Of a stretch of 14,784 bases of DNA, positions 1-6,468 are shown piece after piece (positions within the stretch are counted from its first letter, which is position 1; the number at the start of each line of letters is the position of its first letter). The stretch spans positions 1-14,784 of the forward strand of contig JACQWH010000046.1 in assembly GCA_016209345.1 (NCBI GenBank). The letters run 5' to 3'. The position numbers and the translations under genes are program-made. The DNA is from Candidatus Uhrbacteria bacterium (GTDB lineage Bacteria > Patescibacteriota > Patescibacteriia > JACQRZ01). A model generated the notes under the pieces. It was given only the letters and a program-made list of their open reading frames with translations. It was not told the origin of the DNA and did no database searches.

Positions 1-10
1 GGGCGGACAT

Positions 11-125
11 TTCGTATAACCGTCTGTTAGCTGAAGTGCCGCAGGCAATTCAGATGACAGACGGCTTACCGCCGAGCATTAGCCAAAATGCCTGCGGCAT
101 TTTGGCTAACTCGTATTTATACGAA
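11..125. repeat. Folded inverted-repeat element upstream of recombinase
   Basis: The ends are a perfect 9-bp inverted repeat, TTCGTATAA (11-19) and TTATACGAA (117-125). Between them sit two hairpins. The first pairs CCGTCTGT (20-27) with ACAGACGG (57-64), with an inner stem CTGAA..TTCAG and TGCC/GGCA around 31-53. The second is a perfect 14-bp stem with a 3-nt loop (79-92 with 96-109). The whole can fold as a two-armed cruciform. It lies 85 bp in front of a tyrosine recombinase gene, so it may be that enzyme's site, but a REP-like palindromic element or a structured terminator of an upstream gene are alternatives. The pairing is seen directly; the role is inference. Confidence 0.6.
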
Positions 126-150
126 GTAATGGTAAAAATGTGATAAATAT

Positions 151-179
151 TTGTATATTATACGTACTTATTGTATAAT
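151..179 (+). promoter_or_regulatory. Promoter of the recombinase gene
   Basis: TTGTAT (151-156), a 17-bp spacer and a perfect TATAAT (174-179) in an AT-rich stretch. Transcription would start near 186, about 24 nt before the ATG at 210. No Shine-Dalgarno sequence is visible in that leader. Confidence 0.7.
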
Positions 180-209
180 CACAATATCCAACATTAACAT
201 CAATATATC

Positions 210-1037
210 ATGGATGACGCTACTATACAACAGGCGCTCCGGCAAACCGATGACCTTCTGCGCTTGCGGAATTATAGCCGTAGAACGCGAGATACATACC
301 TTAATTGTTTGCACGCCTACCTTCGCCACAAAGACACATCAGTACAGGTATGTAATCCCGATAATGTGAAAGCTTTTTTAATGGCTCTTTATGATCGCGG
401 GTCGGCATCGCAGACAGTGACGCTTCACTTTCACGCAATCCGTTTCTACTATCGCGACGTACTTGGACAGGCGGTTCACATTCCATGGAAAACGCCCAAG
501 CGCCCGCAACGCCTGCCGGTCATTCTTTCGCGAGATGAGATCGAACATCTCCTTAACGTTGTTAAAAATAAAAAACATTATCTTCTTCTATCGCTTTCCT
601 ATGGCGCCGGTTTGCGCGTTAGCGAAGCAATAAATCTTCGTGTTGGTGATCTTGATCTTAATGAACTCATTGTCACCATTCGACAATCAAAGGGAAAGAA
701 AGACCGTCGCACTGTGTTACCCGAGAAATTAAAAAACGACCTGTGCTCGTTGACGGCAGGACGCGATCCCCATGAATATCTTTTTGAAAGCAATCGCGGG
801 GGAAAATTACATGAACGCAGTGCGCAGAAGTTATTCGATGATTCCCTGAAATCCTCGGGAATCAAGAAAGATGCTTCGTTCCATTCGCTTCGACACAGCT
901 TTGCCACACACCTTCTGGAAAATGGTGTGGACGTCCGCTACGTCCAGGAACTTCTCGGGCACGCAAATATCCGCACCACGCAAATCTATACCCATCTCAC
1001 GAATCCTGCACTGAAAAATATCAAAAGCCCTCTATGA
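210..1037 (+). CDS. Tyrosine recombinase / site-specific integrase (XerC/D-like)
   Basis: This 275-residue protein has the two-domain layout of the tyrosine recombinases, which cut and rejoin DNA through a covalent phosphotyrosine. Residues 1-90 form a SAM-like N-terminal DNA-binding domain (Phage_int_SAM type). The catalytic domain carries Arg136 (in GAGLRVSEA), a beta-hairpin lysine (Lys161 or Lys163), HSLR (His225, Arg228), LLGH (His251) and the nucleophile Tyr260 in IYTH. It lacks the extra segment of about 20 residues that integron integrases carry before HxLRH, so it is Xer-like rather than IntI. The start at 210 follows a good promoter. It could be the chromosome-dimer Xer enzyme or the integrase of a small mobile element. 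The neighbouring folded element and the toxin-antitoxin pair favour the second reading, but do not prove it. Confidence 0.92.
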   Translation: MDDATIQQALRQTDDLLRLRNYSRRTRDTYLNCLHAYLRHKDTSVQVCNPDNVKAFLMALYDRGSASQTVTLHFHAIRFYYRDVLGQAVHIPWKTPKRPQRLPVILSRDEIEHLLNVVKNKKHYLLLSLSYGAGLRVSEAINLRVGDLDLNELIVTIRQSKGKKDRRTVLPEKLKNDLCSLTAGRDPHEYLFESNRGGKLHERSAQKLFDDSLKSSGIKKDASFHSLRHSFATHLLENGVDVRYVQELLGHANIRTTQIYTHLTNPALKNIKSPL

Positions 1038-1048
1038 CGTACCGGCTC

Positions 1049-1076
1049 TTGTGCACATTTTTTTCTCTGCTATACT
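1049..1076 (+). promoter_or_regulatory. Promoter of the toxin-antitoxin pair
   Basis: TTGTGC (1049-1054), a 16-bp spacer and TATACT (1071-1076). The antitoxin ATG at 1087 is only 10 nt after the -10 box, so the message would be leaderless or nearly so. This argues against using the in-frame GTG at 1051, which overlaps the -35 box. Confidence 0.6.
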
Positions 1077-1086
1077 GAATAAATCT

Positions 1087-1305
1087 ATGGAGACACTAAC
1101 AATCCCAAAAAACTTAACCAGACAAGGTGAGCTCATTATAATTGCTCGAAAAGAGTACGAGGAATTGCGCTCGCTCCGCAAGGCAATGGAATTTACGCCC
1201 ACCCCCGCTCAGCGACGGGCATTATTGCGTGCGGAAAAAAATCTATCAAAAGAAAAGACACTATCCTATCATGATCTCGCCAAGGGCTTGGGATTTACAC
1301 ACTGA
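1087..1305 (+). CDS. Putative antitoxin of a RelE-type pair
   Basis: A 72-residue protein beginning METLTIPKNLTRQGELIIIA. The first part resembles the short beta-strand N-terminus of AbrB- or Phd-type DNA-binding antitoxins. Residues 17-30 (IARKEYEELRSLRK) have the look of the helix found in small antitoxins beside RelE toxins. The charged C-terminal part (after TPTPAQRRALLRAEKNL) would wrap the toxin. The ATG at 1087 was chosen over the GTG at 1051 because the promoter overlaps the latter. Its 3' end overlaps the toxin gene by 35 bp, which implies translational coupling. As in most such pairs it probably represses its own promoter, though no operator stands out. The assignment leans on the neighbouring toxin more than on the protein itself. 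Confidence 0.7.
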   Translation: METLTIPKNLTRQGELIIIARKEYEELRSLRKAMEFTPTPAQRRALLRAEKNLSKEKTLSYHDLAKGLGFTH

Positions 1306-1540
1306 TCATTCGGTGCAAAAAACACTCAAGAAAATTCCTCGCGACTATGCGGAGAGAATTCTTTTTGTTATACGAATGCTTCCTGCTGATCCCTATTTTG
1401 GTGATCTTCAAAAAATGAAGGGCGATGAGCATTCTTGGCGAAGAAGGATTGGTGAATACCGGTTGTTCTATAAAATCCTAAAGGAGCGGCGTCTCATTCT
1501 TGTTTTTCATCTTGAACGTCGTACAACTTCAACATATTAA
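1271..1540 (+). CDS. RelE/ParE-superfamily toxin
   Basis: An 89-residue protein of the RelE/ParE fold, a family in which most members are ribosome-dependent mRNA endonucleases. The order of signals fits: a first beta strand at WDLHTDHSV, the helix VQKTLKKIPRDYAERIL, then GDLQKMKGDEHSWRRRIGEY, RLFYKILKERRLILVFHL and a final ERRTTSTY. These match the family pattern of KLKG, WR-R-GDYR-IY and HRK-VY. The usual final His before Arg is replaced by Glu (ERR), which may alter catalysis. The ATG at 1271 is chosen because it keeps the first strand; the in-frame GTG at 1313, 8 nt after the antitoxin stop, would remove it. The open frame extends upstream to 1142, but that part only shadows the antitoxin gene. 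fmt begins 8 nt downstream, so read-through from the toxin-antitoxin promoter into fmt is possible. Confidence 0.82.
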   Translation: MISPRAWDLHTDHSVQKTLKKIPRDYAERILFVIRMLPADPYFGDLQKMKGDEHSWRRRIGEYRLFYKILKERRLILVFHLERRTTSTY

Positions 1541-1548
1541 TAACGGCG

Positions 1549-2472
1549 ATGCAAAAACATAGGATCATCTTCATGGGAACGCCGGACTATGCCGCTCAAT
1601 ATTTAGAGGGGCTGATTTCTGCTAACTGCAAACCGATTGCCGTCATCACCCAGCCAGATCGGCCGGCAGGACGCGCGCAAACAATTGAACCGACGCCCGT
1701 GAAGCGCTTGGCGGAGAAGAACAATATCACGGTCTATCAGCCCGATGATATTCGCGATGATGAATGGACAGAAAAAATACAAGAGCTCAATCCCGATCTC
1801 ATTATTGTCGTTGCCTTCGGACAAATAATTCCCCTGTCAATCCTCAACATCCCCCCAAAGGGATGTATCAATGTGCATCCATCCCTGCTCCCCCGCCATA
1901 GGGGCGCAACACCATGGCAGGAAGCGATTTTGCAAGGTGATACAAAAACGGGTGTTACCATTATGCTCATGGATGAGAAAATGGATCACGGTCCAATCCT
2001 TGCACAAGAAACATTCTCTCTGGCGGGAGACGAAACAACAGAATCCCTTGCCGCAAAAACTGCGGATATCGGTATTCCTCTCCTGATCAAAACCGTCCAT
2101 ATATGGACGGATGGAAGGGGTGTGCCGCGGGAGCAGGAACATGATAGGGCAACCTATACCCGGCTTCTCAAAAAAGAATCCGGAAAAATCGATTGGTCAA
2201 AAAGCGCGAAAGAAATCTATGCCATGATGCGTGCACTGAATCCCTGGCCCGGCACCTGGACAGAGTGGCGTGGAAGAAGAATTAAAATCTTGCTGGCACA
2301 ACCCACACAACCCTCATCTAGAAACGCAAAAAAAGAAAATATATTTTTTGCTGATGGCGACCGACTGCTCGCATCCTGCGGTAATGACGAATATCTCGAA
2401 ATAAACAAACTTCAAGTGGAAGGAAAAAATGTCGTAACGGGTGCGGCATTTATCCACGGCTATCTTAACTGA
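1549..2472 (+). CDS. fmt: Methionyl-tRNA formyltransferase
   Basis: A 307-residue Fmt that uses 10-formyl-tetrahydrofolate to formylate Met-tRNA(fMet) for translation initiation. The Rossmann-type N-terminal domain starts IIFMGTPDYAA. The catalytic set is Asn108 and His110 in NVHPSLLPRHRGATPW, and Asp146 in MDHGPIL; these correspond to Asn106, His108 and Asp144 of the E. coli enzyme. The linker YTRLLKKESGKIDW and the C-terminal OB-like domain (RALNPWPGTWTEWRGRRIKI) are present, and the length is normal. No Shine-Dalgarno site precedes the ATG. The gene follows the toxin by 8 nt and its stop codon abuts the stop of the convergent DoxX gene with no bases between, so no terminator separates them. 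The usual partner def is not in this window. Confidence 0.97.
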   Translation: MQKHRIIFMGTPDYAAQYLEGLISANCKPIAVITQPDRPAGRAQTIEPTPVKRLAEKNNITVYQPDDIRDDEWTEKIQELNPDLIIVVAFGQIIPLSILNIPPKGCINVHPSLLPRHRGATPWQEAILQGDTKTGVTIMLMDEKMDHGPILAQETFSLAGDETTESLAAKTADIGIPLLIKTVHIWTDGRGVPREQEHDRATYTRLLKKESGKIDWSKSAKEIYAMMRALNPWPGTWTEWRGRRIKILLAQPTQPSSRNAKKENIFFADGDRLLASCGNDEYLEINKLQVEGKNVVTGAAFIHGYLN

Positions 2473-3045
2473 CTATTTTTTGGTTAAATTTCTCGGATCC
2501 CACGGTGTGCCCAACAACGGTAAAAGCCATCGGTCACAGCCAAACCATCCGGCGACGCGCCATGCAAGAATCAAAAAAAGCTGAAGCAGGAGAAGTAATG
2601 GATTAACACTGACGGTTCCGGCGAAAAGAAAATTCATATTCATGAATGTCCCAAAGAATGCCGCGATGCCGGTAAAGAGCCCGAGGATCAATCCGACGCC
2701 AACCGCAATCTCACCAAACGTGATGAGGTAGGAAAACAGCACGGAGTTTGGCAGGGCGACATTTTGAATAAATGCGGCATACCACCCCGAGACGTCCGGA
2801 TGCGCGCCGCTTGTTTTGGCGAGTGCCCCGTTCAAAAAACCTTGAATAGCAACGCCTGCCCTTTCGCCAATCCATGCGGGGTTGTTGAATTTTGCCCATC
2901 CCGCTGTCAACCATTCCCAACCCACGTACAGTCGGATAAGAAGCCACACCAGCGCAAAGCGCGTATCGGCAAACATAAATCTCGCGATCGGCGGCTCGGG
3001 GATATGCGTGGCGCTCTGCGCGTTGTTTTGCATACATCTGTGCAT
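2473..3045 (-). CDS. DoxX-family membrane protein
   Basis: A 190-residue hydrophobic protein with about four transmembrane segments (residues roughly 28-49, 102-123, 125-143 and 148-167). It shows the DoxX/DoxD pattern: RLYVGWEWLTAGWAKF near the first segment, then a soluble-looking stretch with GWYAAFIQN, then SYLITFGEIAVGVGLILGL. In archaea DoxD is part of a thiosulfate:quinone oxidoreductase. Most bacterial DoxX proteins have no proven role and are linked loosely to redox stress or thiol chemistry. It lies 24 nt downstream of the glycosyltransferase/ligase fusion on the same strand. The start is uncertain: ATG codons at 3045 and 3033 are both open, and a TATAAT at 3049-3044 overlaps the first, so a transcript from that box would use 3033. 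Confidence 0.85.
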   Translation of the reverse strand: MHRCMQNNAQSATHIPEPPIARFMFADTRFALVWLLIRLYVGWEWLTAGWAKFNNPAWIGERAGVAIQGFLNGALAKTSGAHPDVSGWYAAFIQNVALPNSVLFSYLITFGEIAVGVGLILGLFTGIAAFFGTFMNMNFLFAGTVSVNPLLLLLQLFLILAWRVAGWFGCDRWLLPLLGTPWDPRNLTKK

Positions 3046-3070
3046 TATAAGTAATATGCGTATAGCATAT
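3044..3070 (-). promoter_or_regulatory. Possible -10 box and small palindrome before the DoxX gene
   Basis: Read on the - strand, TATAAT occupies 3049-3044, but no convincing -35 lies 16-18 bp upstream. Beside it is a 6-bp inverted repeat, ATATGC (3054-3059) and GCATAT (3065-3070), with a 5-nt gap, which could be an operator or simple AT-rich sequence. It touches the stop codon of the preceding gene. Confidence 0.3.
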
Positions 3071-5517
3071 CACAACCGTCTTTCCGTGTCAGTGCTTAAT
3101 GAATTCTTTGGATTCAATCGCTCAGAAAGAACTCCCGCTAGCATCACCATCCCAATCCCAAGAGGATGGTTCAGGTACGGCGTGAAAAAATGAATAACGA
3201 GAAGCGCGCCAAGACCGAAGAGAAAACCGCGAACAAGAGCGGCATCAAACAGCATACCCTCTTCAGAAAGCCGCCGTAGAGTATCTGCGCCACGGACAAC
3301 AATCGCGGCGAGGAGTAGAAGATACGCGAGGAGTCCGAAAAAACCCATTTTTAGCCAAAGATCGAGATACCCCCATTCAAAGGCATACGTTGTATACTCC
3401 CCCGTTGCATTCTCGGATAGAACGCGCGGATCTTTCGACGTGTAGGTGAGTGTTTTGCCAAAGCCGTACCCGCCAATTGGATTTTTTTGGATCTCAGAAA
3501 AAATTATCGGCAAAAGATTCCATCGACTTGCCGCCGCCGCTTCGTTTTCGATATCCTCGATACGATTGGTGAGAAGGTCGAGTGAAAAGACCGCCTCGCG
3601 CGACGGAATCGGAATCGCAGAAATAACGAAGAGAAGAATAAGAGCGCAGAGCGTGCTTCCGGCACCGGTTGTGATAAGACGTAAAAACGGTGCCGGTTTT
3701 TTTCTCGCAGCGTAAAGTGCGGAACATAAAAACACGATAACCATCAATCCGCCGCCAACCCAAAAACTCCGCGAAAAACTCAAAATGAGTGATGCTATTG
3801 ATCCAACAAAAAGAAGGTAGAGCACCCACGAATTGCGAAAACGCGTACGCTCATACTTCACATGCAACATGTGAACGAATACCAAAAGAATAAAAAAGAA
3901 CAGTACCCCATAGATATGACTTTGAAAAAAAATGCGAAACATTCCCCCCATCTGCGTCAGCTCGCCAACGCCGGTACTTCTCACCCAGCGATAGACAGCC
4001 GTAAGCGCCTCCTCTCCAAAGCCACGATGACCCATGATATAGAAAACAAGCAATACCTTAACAATCTGGGCAGTCATTGCCGCCACGCACACCGTGAGAA
4101 ATCGATAGATGTGCTCTTTTTTCCGTAATGCGGAATAGAGAACGGGGAGAATCAAAAAGAACAACCATGCGTTCGCATCAGAAAATAAAAACACCCTGTT
4201 GTTCCCCCACATCAGTCCCGCGACAACACCCCACACGACACTAAGGCCCAGAACGACATACCACCGTAAAAATGGGGTCAGGCACAAATTCCTTACGGAA
4301 ATTGAGCCAGACCCCATTTTCATTTTCCGCAGAAGCCACCCTGCAATCACTGCGGCAAAAAGCGCCATACGCAAGGACACCGTCGCATCACCAACCGTGA
4401 GAGAAAAAAGATACCCTTTCGATCCAATGATAAGTTCCGTAAAAAGAATGGCGATGCCATACTCAAGCCGCCAAAAGGTGATCAAAAATGTAGCGGCGAC
4501 AAGGAGTCCCAATGATAGTGCGCCGATAGGGCCATAGAAGTATGAGGCGAATGAAAGCAGTTCAACAGATACAATACCGAAAAGTGTACCGCCGAAGAGC
4601 CGCGAAGAAAACGGGGACAGCGCAAAAAAGGTGGCTGTCCCCGTTTTCTCCTGATCATGTGGGGGAAGGCGAAGTGCTGAAATTGTTGCATCCAATAGCG
4701 CAAACACGCCAACGGCAATCTGCATAATAACGGCCGTTAGCGTGCCGGCAATACCGTGGTGCTTTATAAGATACCGTGCGCAACTCGTGAAAAAAATACG
4801 CTGTTTTTCGAAGGTTCCTTTCTGTGCAAAACTCTTCCCGCTGTGGTGAATGATATGGGCGCGCGAAAGATACACGATCTTGTATCCAGCATCATGAACC
4901 CTTTTACATAAATCAACTTCGTCAAACCATAAAAAAAACCGCTCGTCAAACGCACCAACCCCCTCAAGAACTGACCGGCGGATCATCAATGCCGCACCAT
5001 CGGGCTGATCAACCTCTTGTTCGTCGCGTGTATAATCAAAGTCATCTGCGTAATAATGCGAAAGCAATCCTGGTACGATTTTACGAAGCTTAAAAAGAAT
5101 ACCCAATTGTGAGAGCGGTGTTGGAAATCGTTGAATTGATTTTTGAATGCTTCCATCCGCACCACGAATCTGTGGCGCAACGATGCCAGCATCTATGTGC
5201 GCATCAAGATATTCTGTCAGTCGACTGACAGTGCTTTCTGTGATCTCTGAATCAGGATTAAGAAAAAAGATATGCTCCCCAGAGCTCGCCTTAATTCCTT
5301 GATTGCACGCGGCCGCAAAACCTTTATTTTCATCGTTTGCAATGAGTTTGACCTGCGGAAATTTTTCCGCTACCATTGCACTGCTGTCGTCAGCAGACGC
5401 ATTATCGATGACAATCACTTCAAAAGAAAGGTTTGTCGTATGCTCAAAAATTGATCGAAGGCAGGACTCGAGCAATTCCCGAACATTCCATGATACGATG
5501 ACAAATGAAAGTTTCAT
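3070..5517 (-). CDS. GT2 glycosyltransferase fused to O-antigen-ligase-like (Wzy_C) membrane domain
   Basis: An 815-residue fusion. Residues 1-240 are a GT-A, family 2 transferase of the WbbL-like rhamnosyltransferase kind: FVIVSWNVRELLESCL, VIVIDNASADDS, the DxD-like NPDS (87-90) and the acidic FDEVDLCKR (198-206). Residues about 256-815 hold ten or more transmembrane segments of the WaaL/Wzy type, with SFSRSFWVGGG (580-590), the large loop motif NPIGGYGFGKT (679-689) and EWGYLDLWLKMGFFGLLAYL (714-733). The protein would add a sugar on the cytoplasmic face and polymerise or ligate glycan on the outer face of the membrane. Its acceptor is not known. Two different palindromic repeats lie in frame inside it, at residues 290-304 and 400-416. 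The gene diverges from truB and probably shares a transcript with the DoxX gene downstream. Confidence 0.88.
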   Translation of the reverse strand: MKLSFVIVSWNVRELLESCLRSIFEHTTNLSFEVIVIDNASADDSSAMVAEKFPQVKLIANDENKGFAAACNQGIKASSGEHIFFLNPDSEITESTVSRLTEYLDAHIDAGIVAPQIRGADGSIQKSIQRFPTPLSQLGILFKLRKIVPGLLSHYYADDFDYTRDEQEVDQPDGAALMIRRSVLEGVGAFDERFFLWFDEVDLCKRVHDAGYKIVYLSRAHIIHHSGKSFAQKGTFEKQRIFFTSCARYLIKHHGIAGTLTAVIMQIAVGVFALLDATISALRLPPHDQEKTGTATFFALSPFSSRLFGGTLFGIVSVELLSFASYFYGPIGALSLGLLVAATFLITFWRLEYGIAILFTELIIGSKGYLFSLTVGDATVSLRMALFAAVIAGWLLRKMKMGSGSISVRNLCLTPFLRWYVVLGLSVVWGVVAGLMWGNNRVFLFSDANAWLFFLILPVLYSALRKKEHIYRFLTVCVAAMTAQIVKVLLVFYIMGHRGFGEEALTAVYRWVRSTGVGELTQMGGMFRIFFQSHIYGVLFFFILLVFVHMLHVKYERTRFRNSWVLYLLFVGSIASLILSFSRSFWVGGGLMVIVFLCSALYAARKKPAPFLRLITTGAGSTLCALILLFVISAIPIPSREAVFSLDLLTNRIEDIENEAAAASRWNLLPIIFSEIQKNPIGGYGFGKTLTYTSKDPRVLSENATGEYTTYAFEWGYLDLWLKMGFFGLLAYLLLLAAIVVRGADTLRRLSEEGMLFDAALVRGFLFGLGALLVIHFFTPYLNHPLGIGMVMLAGVLSERLNPKNSLSTDTERRL
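4269..4320. repeat. REP-like palindrome inside the fusion gene (family 1)
   Basis: AAAATGGGGTC (4269-4279) pairs perfectly with GACCCCATTTT (4310-4320). The inner part also pairs, broken only by symmetric A/A mismatches, around a TTAC loop (4293-4296). On the - strand it is read as residues 400-416 of the fusion protein (KMGSGSISVRNLCLTPF), between two membrane segments. The TGGGGTC..GACCCCA pattern recalls palindromes mobilised by REP-associated tyrosine transposases, a resemblance from memory that was not searched. Confidence 0.75.
4606..4649. repeat. REP-like palindrome inside the fusion gene (family 2)
   Basis: A perfect 16-bp inverted repeat, AGAAAACGGGGACAGC (4606-4621) with GCTGTCCCCGTTTTCT (4634-4649), and a 12-nt loop. 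It is read in frame as residues 290-304 (EKTGTATFFALSPFS), in the linker between the glycosyltransferase domain and the membrane domain. Its sequence is unrelated to the palindrome at 4269-4320. Confidence 0.78.
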
Positions 5518-5527
5518 ACGATTCTGC

Positions 5528-5557
5528 GACGGAGAGCAAGGGAGTCGCTACTCCGTC
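5528..5557 (-). promoter_or_regulatory. Hairpin in the 5' leader of the fusion gene
   Basis: GACGGAG (5528-5534) pairs with CTCCGTC (5551-5557), extended by AGC/GCT with one bulged base. It would form in the RNA between the promoter at 5572-5564 and the ATG at 5517. No Shine-Dalgarno site lies in the 10 nt after it. It could tune translation or stability of the leader, or be a repeat remnant. Confidence 0.45.
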
Positions 5558-5563
5558 TGAACC

Positions 5564-5572
5564 ATTATAGCA
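5564..5572 (-). promoter_or_regulatory. Extended -10 promoter of the fusion gene
   Basis: Read on the - strand, TGCTATAAT (5572-5564) is an extended -10 element with a perfect TATAAT. No good -35 box is seen 16-18 bp upstream, as is common for extended -10 promoters. Transcription would begin near 5557, at the base of the leader hairpin. Confidence 0.5.
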
Positions 5573-5635
5573 CAAACAAAAACACTTTCCTGATGGAAAG
5601 CGCTCTTGTGTCCGATTATCGGATAGGATTTCGAC

Positions 5636-5664
5636 TTGATACCCAAAAATAATTATAGGATAAA
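5636..5664 (+). promoter_or_regulatory. Weak candidate promoter of truB
   Basis: TTGATA (5636-5641), a 17-bp spacer and GATAAA (5659-5664). The truB ATG follows 8 nt later, which would give a leaderless message. The -10 box is poor, so this is only the best candidate in the 155-bp divergent spacer. Confidence 0.3.
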
Positions 5665-5672
5665 TAAAAAAT

Positions 5673-6395
5673 ATGTCAAGTTCGATTCTTCTTATCAATA
5701 AGCCGCCGGGGCCGACATCACACGATATCGTGAATATGGTGCGAAAGAAAACCGGCATCAGGCGCGTTGGCCATGCCGGCACGCTTGACCCCTTTGCCGA
5801 AGGGCTTCTTATTATCCTTGTTGGTCGTGATGCGACTAAACGACAAGCGGAATTCTTAGGGATGGATAAGACGTATGAGGCGGTTATTCGTCTTGGAGCA
5901 ACGAGTACAACCGAGGATTGTACGGGAGTAATCATAGTATCCGAAGATCCCCGTTTTCATGGTGACGAATCCGAACTGGATCCCGGCCTGCGCCGGGATG
6001 ACAATCTACGACAGTGCACGCTGACTGATATAAAAAAGGTTGTGTGCTCCTTCATTGGTACCTATGATCAAATGCCATCGGCGTACAGCGCAAAAAAAAT
6101 CAATGGCAAAAAAGCATACGAACTGGCACGCGCCGGCATACAGCCCGATCTCAAACCAAAAAAAATAATAATCCGCTCGATCGATATTCTGATCTATGAG
6201 TGGCCGCTCCTCACAATTCGCTGTTCCGTCTCAAGCGGCACCTATATCCGCGCGCTTGCCCGCGATATCGGCGAAAAGCTTGGTGTGGGCGCGTACGTAG
6301 AAAAATTAAAACGAACAACGATTGGACCATACTCACTTGACGATGCGCAAATGCCACCCAATCAACAAAATCAGTTTCCAAATCAGTTTTCTTGA
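5673..6395 (+). CDS. truB: tRNA pseudouridine(55) synthase TruB (no PUA domain)
   Basis: TruB converts uridine 55 of the T loop of tRNAs to pseudouridine. The 240-residue protein has the family motifs in order: KPPGPTSHDIV, RRVGHAGTLDPFAEG with the catalytic Asp39, the YSAKKINGKKAYELARAG segment (138-155) and VSSGTYIRALARDIGEKLG (186-204) ending in LKRTTIGPYSL. It stops soon after, so the C-terminal PUA domain of the roughly 310-residue E. coli type enzyme is missing. Residues about 92-112 are an insertion that other TruB proteins lack between the ATSTTED and MPSAYSA regions. It is built by a palindromic repeat (residues 101-111, ELDPGLRRDDN). The insertion sits where a surface loop is expected and all catalytic motifs are intact, so the enzyme is probably active. 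Confidence 0.95.
   Translation: MSSSILLINKPPGPTSHDIVNMVRKKTGIRRVGHAGTLDPFAEGLLIILVGRDATKRQAEFLGMDKTYEAVIRLGATSTTEDCTGVIIVSEDPRFHGDESELDPGLRRDDNLRQCTLTDIKKVVCSFIGTYDQMPSAYSAKKINGKKAYELARAGIQPDLKPKKIIIRSIDILIYEWPLLTIRCSVSSGTYIRALARDIGEKLGVGAYVEKLKRTTIGPYSLDDAQMPPNQQNQFPNQFS
5975..6004. repeat. GGATCCCGGC palindromic repeat, copy inside truB
   Basis: Identical to the copies at 7020-7050 and 9087-9117 over its 30 bases except for one T-to-G change in the loop. The stem is ATCCCGGC with GCCGGGAT. It is read in frame as ELDPGLRRDDN. The 5' flank (about 5946-5970) may be a decayed second copy, since it also shows ATCCCCG followed by GGTGACGAAT, but that is weak. Confidence 0.85.
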
Positions 6396-6468
6396 CATAC
6401 TCAAATCATTCTGTCATTTTACTCTTATATGGTACAAACTTTTAATACAATAAGCGGCGCATATTATT

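Noticed and set aside
11..125. Integron attC or attI site.
   Set aside because: No RYYYAAC/GTTRRRY core pair is present in the expected places, and the recombinase lacks the IntI-specific insertion.
151..369. An open frame overlapping the recombinase start.
   Set aside because: It covers the promoter and is in another frame from a clear recombinase gene.
2764..3193. Two overlapping + strand open frames.
   Set aside because: They are antisense to the DoxX gene and the end of the fusion gene, with no motif or ribosome site.
6392..6397. A perfect TTGACA at the end of truB as a promoter for the downstream element.
   Set aside because: No acceptable -10 box lies 15-19 bp downstream.
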